DNA of 9,152 bases, taken from the NCBI GenBank assembly GCA_019242465.1, contig JAFAVL010000207.1, forward strand, positions 1-9,152, written 5' to 3'. Positions 1 through 6,496 of the stretch are shown one piece after another (the stretch's first letter is position 1; each line of letters opens with the position of its first letter). This stretch comes from Chroococcidiopsidaceae cyanobacterium CP_BM_RX_35 (lineage in GTDB: Bacteria; Cyanobacteriota; Cyanobacteriia; Cyanobacteriales; Chroococcidiopsidaceae). The notes below the pieces were generated by a model. The model was not told where the DNA came from, did no database searches, and was given only the letters and a program-made list of their open reading frames with translations. Both the position numbers and the translations under genes were made by a program.

Positions 1-1
1 C

Positions 2-1450
2 CGTCAGAGGGAACAAGTAGTCGTTCCGGCAGCGACGCAGAACTTGCTCTCGTCAGTGACAAAAACTCCATTAACAAATGACAACTCAAGCGATCGCCAT
101 GCACAAGGCGTCAATATTTTACGACGCATTAACTTGACCGTAGAAGACGGCGAATTTATGGTTTTGGTAGGACCTTCTGGCTGTGGCAAAAGTACCCTAC
201 TGCGCTTGATTGCTGGGCTAGAGGAAATGACTGGTGGCAATATTTGGGTGGGAGATCGCTTGGTCAATGAGCTGCCTCCTAAAGCTAGAGACATTGCCAT
301 GGTGTTTCAGAACTATGCCCTCTATCCCCACATGAGCGTCTATAACAACTTAGCTTTTGGACTGCGGCGCACGAGAAGAGAACAGGGGAGGCAGCACGAA
401 GTCCGAGCGGAGGAGACCTCCGCTCGGAACTTCGGGTATAGGGGGAAGCAGAGGGCACAGGGGGAACTCGGGAGCCAGCCCCGTACGGGGGTCTCCCCCC
501 CTGCCCCTAATCCCCACAGAGTGGGGACCCCGAGTTCCCCAGAGGGGACTAGCGTGGTCCCCTCTGGGAATAAGGGGGCAAGAATGTCCCCATTTTCTCA
601 ATGGGGGGAGAACCTGCTTGTGGGGATAACGAGACCTTTGCCTAAAGGACTGCGCTACATCACTGAGCAAGAACGTGCGATTGACCAGCGAGTGCGGCAT
701 GTTGCGGCGCTATTACAAATTGAACCCCTCTTAGAGCGGCGACCGAAACATCTATCTGGGGGACAAAAGCAGAGAGTAGCATTAGGACGGGCGATCGCTC
801 GCAATCCCCAGGTGTTTTTAATGGACGAACCGCTTTCTAACCTAGATGCCAAATTGCGAGCCGAAACTCGCGCTCAAATTGTTAAACTCCAACGTCAGCT
901 AGGTACAACAACCGTTTATGTAACTCACGACCAGACTGAAGCGATGACAATGGGCGATCGCATAGCCGTTATGTGTGCAGGTCAGCTCCAGCAGGTGGCT
1001 CACCCATTGGAGCTATACAATCGCCCAGCCACACAATTCGTTGCTGAATTCATTGGCTCACCGCCTATGAATTTTTTACAAGTGCAGTTTCATGCTCCCC
1101 TCCTGATTACCCATTCCCATTTCCGTCTCACTCTTCCAGCTATCTGGGCAGACGCACTGCAAAAATACGATGGGCAATCTTTAATTTTGGGTATTAGACC
1201 AGAACATCTGAGCTTAAGTGTTGCTGCACCCAAAAACCTACCAATCAAAGTAGACCTGGTAGAAGCTCTGGGCAACGAGACTTATCTCTTTGTTAGGCCA
1301 ATTGAGTCAGCCACTGCCACTACTGCCCTACAAGCACGGATTCCACCTGAGCGAGTTGTACGCGTTGGCGAACAACTATGGCTGTCCCTCACGCCAGACA
1401 AAATTCATTTTTTTCACCCTGAAACTGGCTTAGCAATTTGGTCCGAGTAA
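2..1450 (+). CDS. ABC transporter ATP-binding protein, UgpC/MalK family, 5' partial, with large in-frame insert
   Basis: Cytoplasmic ATPase subunit of an importer of the sugar/glycerol-phosphate class; it would power uptake together with membrane and binding subunits not seen here. Counting residues from the TTG at 44: Walker [10 protein letters not shown] at 43-51, Q-loop Q89, signature LSGGQ at 237-241, Walker B FLMDEP at 258-263, D-loop SNLD, switch histidine H295, then a C-terminal TOBE-like regulatory domain (GIRPEHLSL onward). The frame is open to the left window edge, and the residues upstream of 44 (RQREQ...) look like family N-terminus, so the true start lies outside; the TTG at 44 is probably not used. 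The first strand and the A-loop aromatic are missing for that reason. Oddity: about 95 extra residues relative to MalK lie between the Q-loop and the signature, of which about 78 (nt 371-606) are encoded by palindromic DNA. All catalytic motifs survive and the frame is kept, so the protein may still work. The substrate cannot be told from the sequence. Confidence 0.93.
   Translation, partial: RQREQVVVPAATQNLLSSVTKTPLTNDNSSDRHAQGVNILRRINLTVEDGEFMVLVGPSGCGKSTLLRLIAGLEEMTGGNIWVGDRLVNELPPKARDIAMVFQNYALYPHMSVYNNLAFGLRRTRREQGRQHEVRAEETSARNFGYRGKQRAQGELGSQPRTGVSPPAPNPHRVGTPSSPEGTSVVPSGNKGARMSPFSQWGENLLVGITRPLPKGLRYITEQERAIDQRVRHVAALLQIEPLLERRPKHLSGGQKQRVALGRAIARNPQVFLMDEPLSNLDAKLRAETRAQIVKLQRQLGTTTVYVTHDQTEAMTMGDRIAVMCAGQLQQVAHPLELYNRPATQFVAEFIGSPPMNFLQVQFHAPLLITHSHFRLTLPAIWADALQKYDGQSLILGIRPEHLSLSVAAPKNLPIKVDLVEALGNETYLFVRPIESATATTALQARIPPERVVRVGEQLWLSLTPDKIHFFHPETGLAIWSE
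90..97. repeat. HIP1 octamer (one of five)
   Basis: GCGATCGC occurs here and again at 791-798, 954-961, 4479-4486 and 8111-8118. A given octamer is expected about 0.14 times in a random sequence of this length. The over-representation is characteristic of cyanobacterial genomes; all copies are inside genes. Confidence 0.9.
398..433 (+). repeat. 16-bp hairpin within the insert
   Basis: The left arm (398-413) and right arm (417-433) pair over 16 bp around the three-base loop AGA. The inner 12 bp are uninterrupted (TCCGAGCGGAGG pairs with its complement), followed by one bulged A at 429 and four more pairs. It is not followed by a T-run, so it is not an intrinsic terminator. Confidence 0.85.
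434..472 (+). other. Candidate G-quadruplex motif on the coding strand
   Basis: Five G-tracts lie on the coding strand: 434-436, 441-445, 453-455, 460-464 and 470-472. They are separated by loops of 4, 7, 4 and 5 bases, which fits the usual G3+N1-7 rule. The mRNA could therefore fold a quadruplex next to the 398-433 hairpin. A second candidate is on the opposite strand, seen here as C-runs at 495-501, 504-507 and 512-515, but it needs the seven-base run to supply two tracts. Confidence 0.5.
461..540 (+). repeat. 12-bp perfect inverted repeat enclosing two smaller palindromes
   Basis: GGGGAACTCGGG at 461-472 is exactly complementary in reverse to 529-540. Between the arms lie the 12-bp palindrome at 479-490 and the 7-bp-stem hairpin at 511-527, giving a branched, cruciform-like fold. 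The right arm overlaps the left arm of the next hairpin (535-570), so the two folds compete. Confidence 0.8.
535..570 (+). repeat. 14-bp hairpin with one bulge within the insert
   Basis: The left arm (535-549) and right arm (557-570) pair over 14 bp with one extra C on the left and a seven-base loop. The core AGAGGGGAC/GTCCCCTCT is uninterrupted. Confidence 0.8.
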
Positions 1451-1491
1451 TATTTTCTCTCTTAAGAGGGAGATACACTAAAACCATCTTA

Positions 1492-1509
1492 GTTACATTA
1501 ATTTACATA
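1492..1509 (+). promoter_or_regulatory. HLR1 element (RpaB-binding site) upstream of the first hli gene
   Basis: GTTACATT-AA-TTTACATA matches the published HLR1 consensus, (G/T)TTACA(T/A)(T/A)NN(G/T)TTACA(T/A)(T/A), at every defined position. HLR1 is bound by the response regulator RpaB and links hli and photosystem genes to light intensity. It sits 36 bases before the ATG at 1546 and 41 bases after the stop of the ABC gene, so the hli genes probably have their own promoter here. A likely -10 lies just downstream around 1519-1526 (ATAAAT), but no clean -35/-10 pair can be fixed. Confidence 0.85.
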
Positions 1510-1545
1510 CAGAGGTCACATAAATTAACAAAGGTCGCGAGAACC

Positions 1546-1725
1546 ATGCAAGAGACAACAAAAGTTGCACCTCCAGTTTTGGATGACCGTAATGCTTGGC
1601 GCTGGGGATTTACGCCTCAGGCAGAAATTTGGAACGGTCGTTTAGCAATGATTGGCTTTTTATCTGCTGCATTGATTGAGCTATTTTCTGGTCAAGGATT
1701 TCTCCACTTTTGGGGCATCATCTAA
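1546..1725 (+). CDS. hli: High-light-inducible protein (Hli/SCP), copy 1
   Basis: A 59-residue, one-helix member of the chlorophyll a/b-binding superfamily. These thylakoid proteins bind chlorophyll and carotenoid and protect photosystems and chlorophyll-synthesis complexes under strong light. The signature E27-x-x-NGR-x-AM-x-GF (residues 27-38) is complete, including the chlorophyll-ligating Glu, Asn and Arg, and starts a membrane helix of about residues 31-48. The N-terminus carries the conserved [11 protein letters not shown] block. The frame is open further upstream to 1438, but that extension overlaps the ABC gene and the HLR1 site, and the ATG at 1546 gives the normal family length. A weak AAAGG lies at 1530-1534. 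Copy 2 follows after 41 bases; the two proteins are identical at 44 of 59 positions. Confidence 0.95.
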   Translation: MQETTKVAPPVLDDRNAWRWGFTPQAEIWNGRLAMIGFLSAALIELFSGQGFLHFWGII

Positions 1726-1738
1726 CCCAGATTAAGCA

Positions 1739-1746
1739 GTTACATT
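1739..1746 (+). promoter_or_regulatory. Solitary HLR1-like half-site before the second hli gene
   Basis: GTTACATT repeats exactly the first half of the HLR1 element at 1492-1499, and lies 20 bases before the ATG at 1767. The second half (GAATTTGG after a two-base gap) does not match, so this is either a decayed duplicate from the gene duplication or a weak site. The position is very close to the start codon for an activator. Confidence 0.4.
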
Positions 1747-1766
1747 AGGAATTTGGAGTAATAAAT

Positions 1767-1946
1767 ATGCAGGACACCACTAAAGTCACAACCCCAATAA
1801 TGAGTGACCGTAACGCTTGGCGTTGGGGCTTCACTCCTCAATCTGAAGTTTGGAATGGGCGCTTGGCGATGTTCGGCTTCTTAGCCGCAGCCTTGATTGA
1901 GGTCTTCTCCGGTCAAGGATTACTTCACTACTGGGGGCTAATGTAG
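1767..1946 (+). CDS. hli: High-light-inducible protein (Hli/SCP), copy 2
   Basis: A second 59-residue Hli protein with the intact pigment-binding motif E27-x-x-NGR-x-AM-x-GF and one predicted thylakoid membrane helix. The start is supported by GGAG at 1755-1758, eight bases before the ATG, and by exact length agreement with copy 1. Most differences from copy 1 are conservative (I/V, L/M, F/Y, F/L), clustered at residues 8-13 and toward the C-terminus, which indicates a tandem duplication under purifying selection. It is likely co-transcribed with copy 1 and ends at the terminator at 1978-2012. Which of the hliA-hliD-type genes each copy corresponds to cannot be decided from the sequence. Confidence 0.95.
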   Translation: MQDTTKVTTPIMSDRNAWRWGFTPQSEVWNGRLAMFGFLAAALIEVFSGQGLLHYWGLM

Positions 1947-1977
1947 AGCAAGAATGCATAATCCGAAGAAAACTTAA

Positions 1978-2012
1978 CTGGGAGCGCTGTTGCATGTGCC
2001 TCCCAGATTTTT
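1978..2012 (+). terminator. Intrinsic terminator after the hli pair
   Basis: CTGGGAG (1978-1984) pairs with CTCCCAG (2000-2006), with two further pairs possible after a one-base bulge, and is followed by ATTTTT (2007-2012). It lies 32 bases after the stop of the second hli gene. Read from the other side, the stem is followed by a looser T-rich stretch (TTAAGTTTTC), so it may also stop sigA transcription, which ends at 2086. Confidence 0.75.
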
Positions 2013-2085
2013 CACCAGGCTATTAACTTAAAGCCAGCATGGGTTCTTGGAAACAGGCAGAAAATCGTGCAAGGGTTAGTACATC

Positions 2086-3255
2086 TTAACGGATATACTC
2101 CTTCAGTACACTATTACGGTTTGGGTGGCGTAGCTTGCGTAAGGCTTTAGCTTCAATCTGCCGAATCCGCTCACGGGTGACGTTAAAAATTTGTCCAATC
2201 TCTTCAAGCGTCTTCATCCGACCGTCGTCTAAGCCGTAACGTAGCCTAAGCACGTCACGTTCACGTGGGCTGAGACTGTCTAAGACTTTTTCTAGGTCTT
2301 CACGTAAAAGGTTTTTCGCAACTTGATCCTCTGGTGTTTCACCGTCAGATTCAATAAAATCGCCTAGCCGAGAGTCTTCTTCTTTCCCAATAGGGGTTTC
2401 GAGTGAGATGGGTAACTGTGCGGATTTGGCAATAAATCTGAGCTTTTCGATAGTCATCTCCATGCGCGTAGCAATCTCTTCCTCTGTAGGCTTGCGACCC
2501 ATTTCCTGAGATAGCAGTTTAGTAGTTTTCTTAATTCGGGAGATGGTTTCGTAGAGATGAACGGGTAACCGAATAGTGCGGGATTGGTCAGCGATGGCGC
2601 GAGTAATTGCTTGGCGAATCCACCATGTGGCGTAGGTAGAGAATTTATAGCCTTTTTCGTGGTCAAACTTTTCCGCTGCTCGGATCAAACCCAGACTCCC
2701 TTCCTGAATCAAGTCTTGGAATGATAAGCCACGGTTCATATATTTTTTGGCAATCGAAACCACTAGACGCAGGTTAGACTGTACCATCTTGTCCTTAGCC
2801 CGCCTACCAATGTAGAGACGATGACGAAAGACGGATAGTGATAATTTAACTTCCTCTGCCCATTCACTGTCATGAGGCTCTCGATCTAATCGCTGACATA
2901 GTTGCTCTCGGACTCTCTCCATTTGCAGTAATTCAGCTATTTTCCGCGCCAGTTCAATTTCTTCGTCTGCCCGCAATAGCCGAATTCGACCAATCTCCTG
3001 TAGGTAAAGACGAATTGAGTCCTCTGTGTAGTGCTTTTTCTTGGCTTGGGTGCGACGACGAGATTTTGCTACTTTACCAGACTTAGCTTCGTCCTCATCA
3101 GGCTGAGTCTCTAAAAACTCATCAGGTTCGCCAGCGTCTAGGATAGGCAACTCCTCATCATCGATTAAGAGTTCTAATTCGATTTCAGGCGGATGGATGA
3201 TGTTTTCGAGTTTGGGCTGATGAATATTTTCAAGTACGTTGTTAGCCTGGTTCAT
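2086..3255 (-). CDS. sigA: Primary RNA polymerase sigma factor SigA (group 1, RpoD)
   Basis: The principal sigma-70 subunit that directs RNA polymerase to housekeeping promoters. The 389-residue length is right for cyanobacterial SigA, which lacks the long non-conserved insert of proteobacterial RpoD. Domains in order: acidic N-terminus (about 23-58) with a basic patch (65-75); region 1.2 (77-108, YLQEIGRI); region 2 (157-226) with core-binding [13 protein letters not shown] and the -10 recognition/melting stretch [13 protein letters not shown]; region 3 (about 238-310); region 4 (328-378) with a helix-turn-helix [20 protein letters not shown] for -35 recognition. It ends in the group 1 C-terminus [13 protein letters not shown]. 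Compared from memory with Nostoc SigA, regions 2-4 are almost identical while the acidic N-terminus differs. The start has GAGGAA six bases upstream. It is convergent with the hli genes. Confidence 0.97.
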   Translation of the reverse strand: MNQANNVLENIHQPKLENIIHPPEIELELLIDDEELPILDAGEPDEFLETQPDEDEAKSGKVAKSRRRTQAKKKHYTEDSIRLYLQEIGRIRLLRADEEIELARKIAELLQMERVREQLCQRLDREPHDSEWAEEVKLSLSVFRHRLYIGRRAKDKMVQSNLRLVVSIAKKYMNRGLSFQDLIQEGSLGLIRAAEKFDHEKGYKFSTYATWWIRQAITRAIADQSRTIRLPVHLYETISRIKKTTKLLSQEMGRKPTEEEIATRMEMTIEKLRFIAKSAQLPISLETPIGKEEDSRLGDFIESDGETPEDQVAKNLLREDLEKVLDSLSPRERDVLRLRYGLDDGRMKTLEEIGQIFNVTRERIRQIEAKALRKLRHPNRNSVLKEYIR

Positions 3256-3318
3256 GCCGCGTTCCTCATGCTCCTTAATTCAAGAATCAATTAATTAGGA
3301 TTTGTCTACTGCTCTTCT

Positions 3319-3630
3319 TCAGCCAGTTAATGAAAAACTGACAAGAGCGTTCATAGCTTTCTCCGGTCTTTGGCAAAGCGTTATGTTTAAGGCAACAGGT
3401 GCCTGCTCAGCAATGCACTCGTTAAGTGATTGGTACATAAAGGACTCTATTGCGAAGGAATCTAGCTCTAGATAGAAGCGTAGATAGTCGCTATTGCTTC
3501 TTTGGATCGCAAATATCCATCTGATTGTAGCCTTTTTCACAAAAATTGCACGCTTCTGATGTTTTGATCTAGTGAATCTGGTGGCAAACCAAAGTTTGTT
3601 TTCTAGATCGGCGGTGAAGACTAAATTCAT
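3319..3630 (-). CDS. Doubtful 103-residue hypothetical ORF
   Basis: An open frame in the same direction as sigA, ending 63 bases before its start. I do not recognise it. The product is basic at the N-terminus with scattered aromatics, without a clear domain, signal peptide or membrane segment. No Shine-Dalgarno sequence precedes the ATG at 3630, and AGA, ATA and CTA codons are more frequent than in the neighbouring genes. It is more likely chance or a remnant in the sigA upstream region than a gene. Confidence 0.15.
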   Translation of the reverse strand: MNLVFTADLENKLWFATRFTRSKHQKRAIFVKKATIRWIFAIQRSNSDYLRFYLELDSFAIESFMYQSLNECIAEQAPVALNITLCQRPEKAMNALVSFSLTG

Positions 3631-4029
3631 GCTCTGGAATCGCTACAAGCTTTTGCAGTGTAAAGCCGCATTACTGCCGCTATCAAGTTCCAGGTCCTCC
3701 TTAAGACTGTAGGTGCGCTACCTATCCCCGTGCAAAACACCTTCTACTAGCAAACAAATAGAGCCGTCAAGTGGTACATTAGTTCTACTGGAGATATCTA
3801 CTTACAGCATTTGCTGTTGGAAGTCCTAAATGGTAACAAATGCCGGAAGCTGGCTATGGCGAGATATCCTGGGTAATCCATCTTTACTCCTCCGTTAATT
3901 GACTAACCAGCAATTGATCAAGTTCAATCAGAGCTGCTGCGCCTGCTTGCACAAGTGAACAAGGGCGTTCACCAACCTGTCTTAATTTCAAGTCAAAACA
4001 GTCTTGCTTCAATTTAAGCTTAATGTATC

Positions 4030-4060
4030 TTGACAAAATGCTAGGCTTTCCCCAGATATT
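4030..4060 (+). promoter_or_regulatory. Weak candidate promoter with a consensus -35 and no gene downstream
   Basis: TTGACA at 4030-4035 is a perfect -35 hexamer. GATATT at 4055-4060 matches four of six -10 positions at a 19-base spacing, which is long. A transcript from here would run antisense into the end of the deacetylase gene. TTGACA alone occurs by chance, so support is slight. Confidence 0.2.
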
Positions 4061-4147
4061 TTAGTGAATTTAGGGGGGAGCTGACGCATAGGGCAGCAAT
4101 AATCTCGACTTTTGATGAAGAAATGACATGGAACGAATGCAAGAGAT

Positions 4148-4822
4148 TCAATACTTTGCCTGCTGCCACAAGTTATCTACAGTCGCAAATTGATACCCTT
4201 GTTGCAGCAAGCGAGGAACTAACTGCTGTGTGATGGCGGCAACATCTTGCCCACCATGAAAGCCATCGTGCAAAACAATCAGTGAACCGTTCTGGACTTG
4301 CTGTAGCACTCGCTCCACCACAACAGCAACTCCAGGTCGAACCCAGTCTTCTGGCACAACGCTCCACATGACAGGTCGATAGCGCCATTGATGTAGCAAG
4401 GTCAATGTTTGGGGGGTAAATAAACCGTTAGGGGGTCGGACGTCACGAATGGCGGTAACAGGCATTTGACAAGCACTGGCGATCGCTGCTTGTGTTGCTT
4501 GCAGACTTTGTTTAAGCCTAGCTTGTGTCAGTAAGGGAAAAGAGTGATGCTCGTACCCATGAATGCCAATCCAATGCCCCCGCTCACAGATAGAGCGAGC
4601 AAGTTTAGGTAAGCGCTCCACGCAAACACCCAGCAAGAAAAAACTAGCCAGGATAGAGTATTTGTCTAAAACTTCCAGCAGTTGCGGAGTGTACTCGGAA
4701 TGGGGACCGTCATCAAAAGTCAGGGCAATGGTCTGAGAAGTTGGATTACCAGCCCAAAGGCAACCGGGAAAGGCAGGTTGAAGAATTTGATAGAGAAACG
4801 GATAGAGCGGTGCTAGTTGCAT
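4148..4822 (-). CDS. Polysaccharide deacetylase family protein (NodB homology domain)
   Basis: A carbohydrate esterase family 4-type enzyme, which removes N- or O-acetyl groups from chitin-like oligomers, peptidoglycan or exopolysaccharide with a divalent metal. All five NodB motifs are visible: TFDDGP at 35-40 (catalytic base and metal Asp), HGYEH at 88-92 (metal His pair, H-x3-H), RPPNG at 129-133 (usual form R-x-P-Y/F-G), the DW pair at 159-160 and LIVLHD at 181-186 (catalytic His). At 224 residues it is essentially one catalytic domain. The N-terminus is mildly hydrophobic (PLYPFLYQIL) but lacks a basic n-region, so I see no clear signal peptide; export is uncertain. It is divergent from the hydrolase-fold gene with 83 bases between starts. 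The actual substrate is unknown. Confidence 0.92.
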   Translation of the reverse strand: MQLAPLYPFLYQILQPAFPGCLWAGNPTSQTIALTFDDGPHSEYTPQLLEVLDKYSILASFFLLGVCVERLPKLARSICERGHWIGIHGYEHHSFPLLTQARLKQSLQATQAAIASACQMPVTAIRDVRPPNGLFTPQTLTLLHQWRYRPVMWSVVPEDWVRPGVAVVVERVLQQVQNGSLIVLHDGFHGGQDVAAITQQLVPRLLQQGYQFATVDNLWQQAKY

Positions 4823-4896
4823 CTTATGGATATGCTATTTGATAGGCGCTGATTCAGAAAAATTGCTCATTATTAGGAAGTGAAGAGTATTTAAGG

Positions 4897-4902
4897 ATTA
4901 TA
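4897..4902 (-). promoter_or_regulatory. Possible -10 box for the deacetylase gene
   Basis: On the minus strand this is TATAAT, a perfect -10 hexamer, about 75 bases upstream of the deacetylase ATG. No good -35 is found at 16-18 bases. It overlaps the ribosome-binding region of the divergent hydrolase gene (AAGGA at about 4893-4897). Confidence 0.3.
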
Positions 4903-4905
4903 TCC

Positions 4906-5820
4906 ATGCTTCAGCCATCTGGGTTTGAACCTAAATCTGTGCTCACCTCCCTTGGCAGAATGGTTTACTACACTGCCACAGGGTTGCCTTGGCACGTCGA
5001 AGAAAAAGAAACAGCAGAAACCTTAGTGTTTTTGCATGCTTTTGGCGGTGGCTCTTCCGCATATGAATGGTCGAAGGTCTATCCAGCATTTGCTGCAGAA
5101 TATCGGATCTTAGCACCAGATCTGATCGGTTGGGGTTGTTCAGAGCATCCAGCCCGCAATTACCAGGTTTCAGATTACCTCGCGACGATTCAAGAGTTTA
5201 TAGAACAAACCTGTCATGGTCCGATCACAGCGATCACTTCTTCCCTGACTGCTGCTTTTACGATTCGCTTGGCGGTGACCCAGCCCCATTTATTTAAGTC
5301 CCTGATTCTCACGACTCCTGCGGGGCTGTCAGATTTTGGAGAAAACTATAGCCGCAGTTTCTTTGCCCAGTTAGTCAGTACCCCAATGCTCGACCGACTG
5401 CTCTACAGTGTTGGCATTGCTACCGATAACGGCATTCGCTCCTTCTTAGAGCAGCGTCAATTTGCCCAAAGCAACCGTATCTACCAGGAGATTGTAGACG
5501 CTTACCTAAAATCGGCGCAGCAGCCAAATGCCGAATACGCCGCGCTTTCTTTTGTGCGCGGCGATCTGTGCTTTGACTTATCGCTTTACATTCCTCAATT
5601 GACTATTCCCACAGCCATCATCTGGGGTCGGAAATCTCAATTCACTGGTCCAGAGATTGGGCGTCGGTTTGCTGATATGAATCCTCAGGCGATCCGGTAC
5701 TTTCAGCCCCTAGAAGACGTAGGGCTGACGCCTCAGCTAGAGCTACCAGCTGTAACGATTGGGCTCATCCGGCAATTTTTGCCATTACTAAATCAGTCAG
5801 CTATGGCTACAACCCCTTAG
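4906..5820 (+). CDS. Alpha/beta-hydrolase-fold protein with apparently degenerate catalytic triad
   Basis: A 304-residue protein of the alpha/beta hydrolase superfamily, probably cytoplasmic as no signal peptide is seen. Fold landmarks: LVFLHAFGGG at 40-49 (the usual HG oxyanion motif reads HA), APDLIGWGCSEHP at 70-82, and the nucleophile-elbow region TSSLT at 111-115, where S113 takes the nucleophile place but both flanking glycines of G-x-S-x-G are Thr. The acid region WGRKS (240-244) has Ser where W-G-x-x-D normally has Asp. The His region GLTPQLELP (273-281) has Leu where G-H-x-P-x-x-E-x-P has His. Two of three triad residues thus seem absent, while the surrounding fold sequence is well kept. 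From memory, cyanobacterial homologues look the same, so this appears to be a conserved family rather than a decayed gene. The start is supported by AAGGA 8-12 bases upstream. It converges on the DUF4330 gene with a 16-base gap. Function unknown. Confidence 0.9.
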   Translation: MLQPSGFEPKSVLTSLGRMVYYTATGLPWHVEEKETAETLVFLHAFGGGSSAYEWSKVYPAFAAEYRILAPDLIGWGCSEHPARNYQVSDYLATIQEFIEQTCHGPITAITSSLTAAFTIRLAVTQPHLFKSLILTTPAGLSDFGENYSRSFFAQLVSTPMLDRLLYSVGIATDNGIRSFLEQRQFAQSNRIYQEIVDAYLKSAQQPNAEYAALSFVRGDLCFDLSLYIPQLTIPTAIIWGRKSQFTGPEIGRRFADMNPQAIRYFQPLEDVGLTPQLELPAVTIGLIRQFLPLLNQSAMATTP

Positions 5821-5836
5821 CGAAAGGCGTACTGTT

Positions 5837-6373
5837 TTATGCTTTGATGCGCAGGTCGATGACAGTGCTGTTGAAGTCATAATTGAAGCCTTCTAGCTCA
5901 ACTGGCAGCCCAATTTTGATTTTACTGTTACCCAAAACTGGTCCAGTATCAGTAATTTGGGCTGTACCTCCCACAGTTAAAAGCATATCTGTACTAAATT
6001 GATCTGTTCTGGGGTCAACCAAAGCTTTGACTGACCCATCTGGTTGCGGGACGAGAGTTGTTCTAGGCAGCGTTTTGACAGACTTGATCTCGATCTGACC
6101 GTGGGGTTGATTGCGGATAATAATGTTAGCTTTCCCGCCATCCTTCAACCCTTTAGGACCATCAAATAAAGCTTGAGGGTTGCGTACATTTAAGCCCCGG
6201 ACAAGTAAATCCACCTCGATAGGCTTGGTGGGGGTACCAACTTGGGCAATGGAACCAGACGCACCAGGGAAGAAAAAGATACCTACTACCACCAGCAAGA
6301 TTACTAAGGCAGCACCTAGATCGAGGATGCTCACCTTACTGAATAAGCGACCTTTAGAATCCAAAATAGCCAT
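5837..6373 (-). CDS. DUF4330 domain-containing membrane-anchored protein
   Basis: I recognise this as the cyanobacterial DUF4330 family, whose function is unknown. From the chosen ATG the product has 178 residues: a short cytoplasmic start (MAILDSKGRLF), one strong membrane helix at about residues 16-36 (ALVILLVVVGIFFF), then a soluble, beta-rich domain of about 140 residues with no catalytic motif, probably on the outer face. The frame extends 14 codons further to a GTG at 6415, but the family normally begins MAILDSKGRLF, so 6373 is preferred; neither start has a strong ribosome-binding site. The metallophosphatase gene lies upstream in the same direction, 123 bases away, so co-transcription is possible. 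The stop is 16 bases from the stop of the convergent hydrolase-fold gene. Confidence 0.85.
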   Translation of the reverse strand: MAILDSKGRLFSKVSILDLGAALVILLVVVGIFFFPGASGSIAQVGTPTKPIEVDLLVRGLNVRNPQALFDGPKGLKDGGKANIIIRNQPHGQIEIKSVKTLPRTTLVPQPDGSVKALVDPRTDQFSTDMLLTVGGTAQITDTGPVLGNSKIKIGLPVELEGFNYDFNSTVIDLRIKA

Positions 6374-6496
6374 GGAAAGTTTCAAAAAAGCTACAGATAG
6401 GCTTTCCAGTTCCACAAGGAACGGAGAGCCGTGTCTAAATCTTGATTCGGTGTCAGCTTATCATGACCGCAGAGATTTGAGCTAAAGTTGCGCATT

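Larger units (their letters stand above)
371..606 (+). repeat. Hairpin-rich in-frame insertion inside the ABC ATPase gene
   Basis: This G-run/C-run-rich block differs sharply from the surrounding coding DNA and holds at least six inverted repeats: 398-433, 461-472 with 529-540, 479-490 (perfect palindrome CCCCGTACGGGG), 511-527 (TCCCCAC/GTGGGGA around AGA), 535-570 and 588-606 (CCCCATT/AATGGGG around TTCTC). Its length keeps the reading frame and no stop occurs in the gene frame. The encoded stretch is rich in Gly, Pro, Ser and Arg and should be disordered. It falls in the helical subdomain between Q-loop and signature, a surface loop. Edges are estimated from where family-like sequence stops (GLRR) and resumes (GENLLVG). 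It resembles a palindromic or MITE-like repeat cluster in a tolerant loop; the class is not identified. Confidence 0.75.
3256..4147. other. 892-base region without a convincing gene, upstream of sigA
   Basis: Between the sigA start and the deacetylase stop there is no open frame with recognisable family features. The stretch next to sigA probably holds its promoter(s) and leader on the minus strand, but I could not pick a clear -35/-10 pair. Small signals: a 5-bp-arm palindrome TCTAG-CT-CTAGA near 3461-3472, two copies of GAGATATC near 3790 and 3860, and a consensus TTGACA at 4030. It may be decayed genes, a long leader or small RNA genes. One doubtful frame (3319-3630) is listed separately. 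Confidence 0.6.

Noticed and set aside
350..700. Open frames on both strands across the ABC insert (116 residues minus; 90 residues plus in another frame).
   Set aside because: They exist because the palindromic, C/G-run-rich insert has few stop codons in any frame. The products are low-complexity, lack ribosome-binding sites and overlap a well-supported gene.
1460..1475. CTCTTAAGAG palindrome after the ABC stop as a terminator.
   Set aside because: The stem has no loop and no T-run follows, so it does not fit an intrinsic terminator.
1438..1545. N-terminal extension of the first hli gene to a TTG at 1438.
   Set aside because: It would overlap the ABC stop and the HLR1 site and add 36 residues foreign to the family; the ATG at 1546 gives 59 residues, equal to copy 2.
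2454..2666. 70-residue minus-strand frame within sigA.
   Set aside because: Shadow frame in the most conserved part of sigA, with no features of its own.
3888..3905. ACTCCTCCG stretch as the conserved loop of the small RNA Yfr1.
   Set aside because: It does not match the Yfr1 ACTCCTCACAC core and lacks the flanking hairpins.
4173..4388. 71-residue frame inside the deacetylase gene.
   Set aside because: Same-strand shadow; Cys/Ser/Arg-rich product typical of an off-frame reading.
5067..5297. 76-residue plus-strand frame inside the hydrolase-fold gene.
   Set aside because: Off-frame shadow of a gene with clear fold motifs.
6180..6485. 101-residue plus-strand frame opposite the DUF4330 gene.
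   Set aside because: Antisense shadow; Lys/Thr/Ser-rich without any domain.
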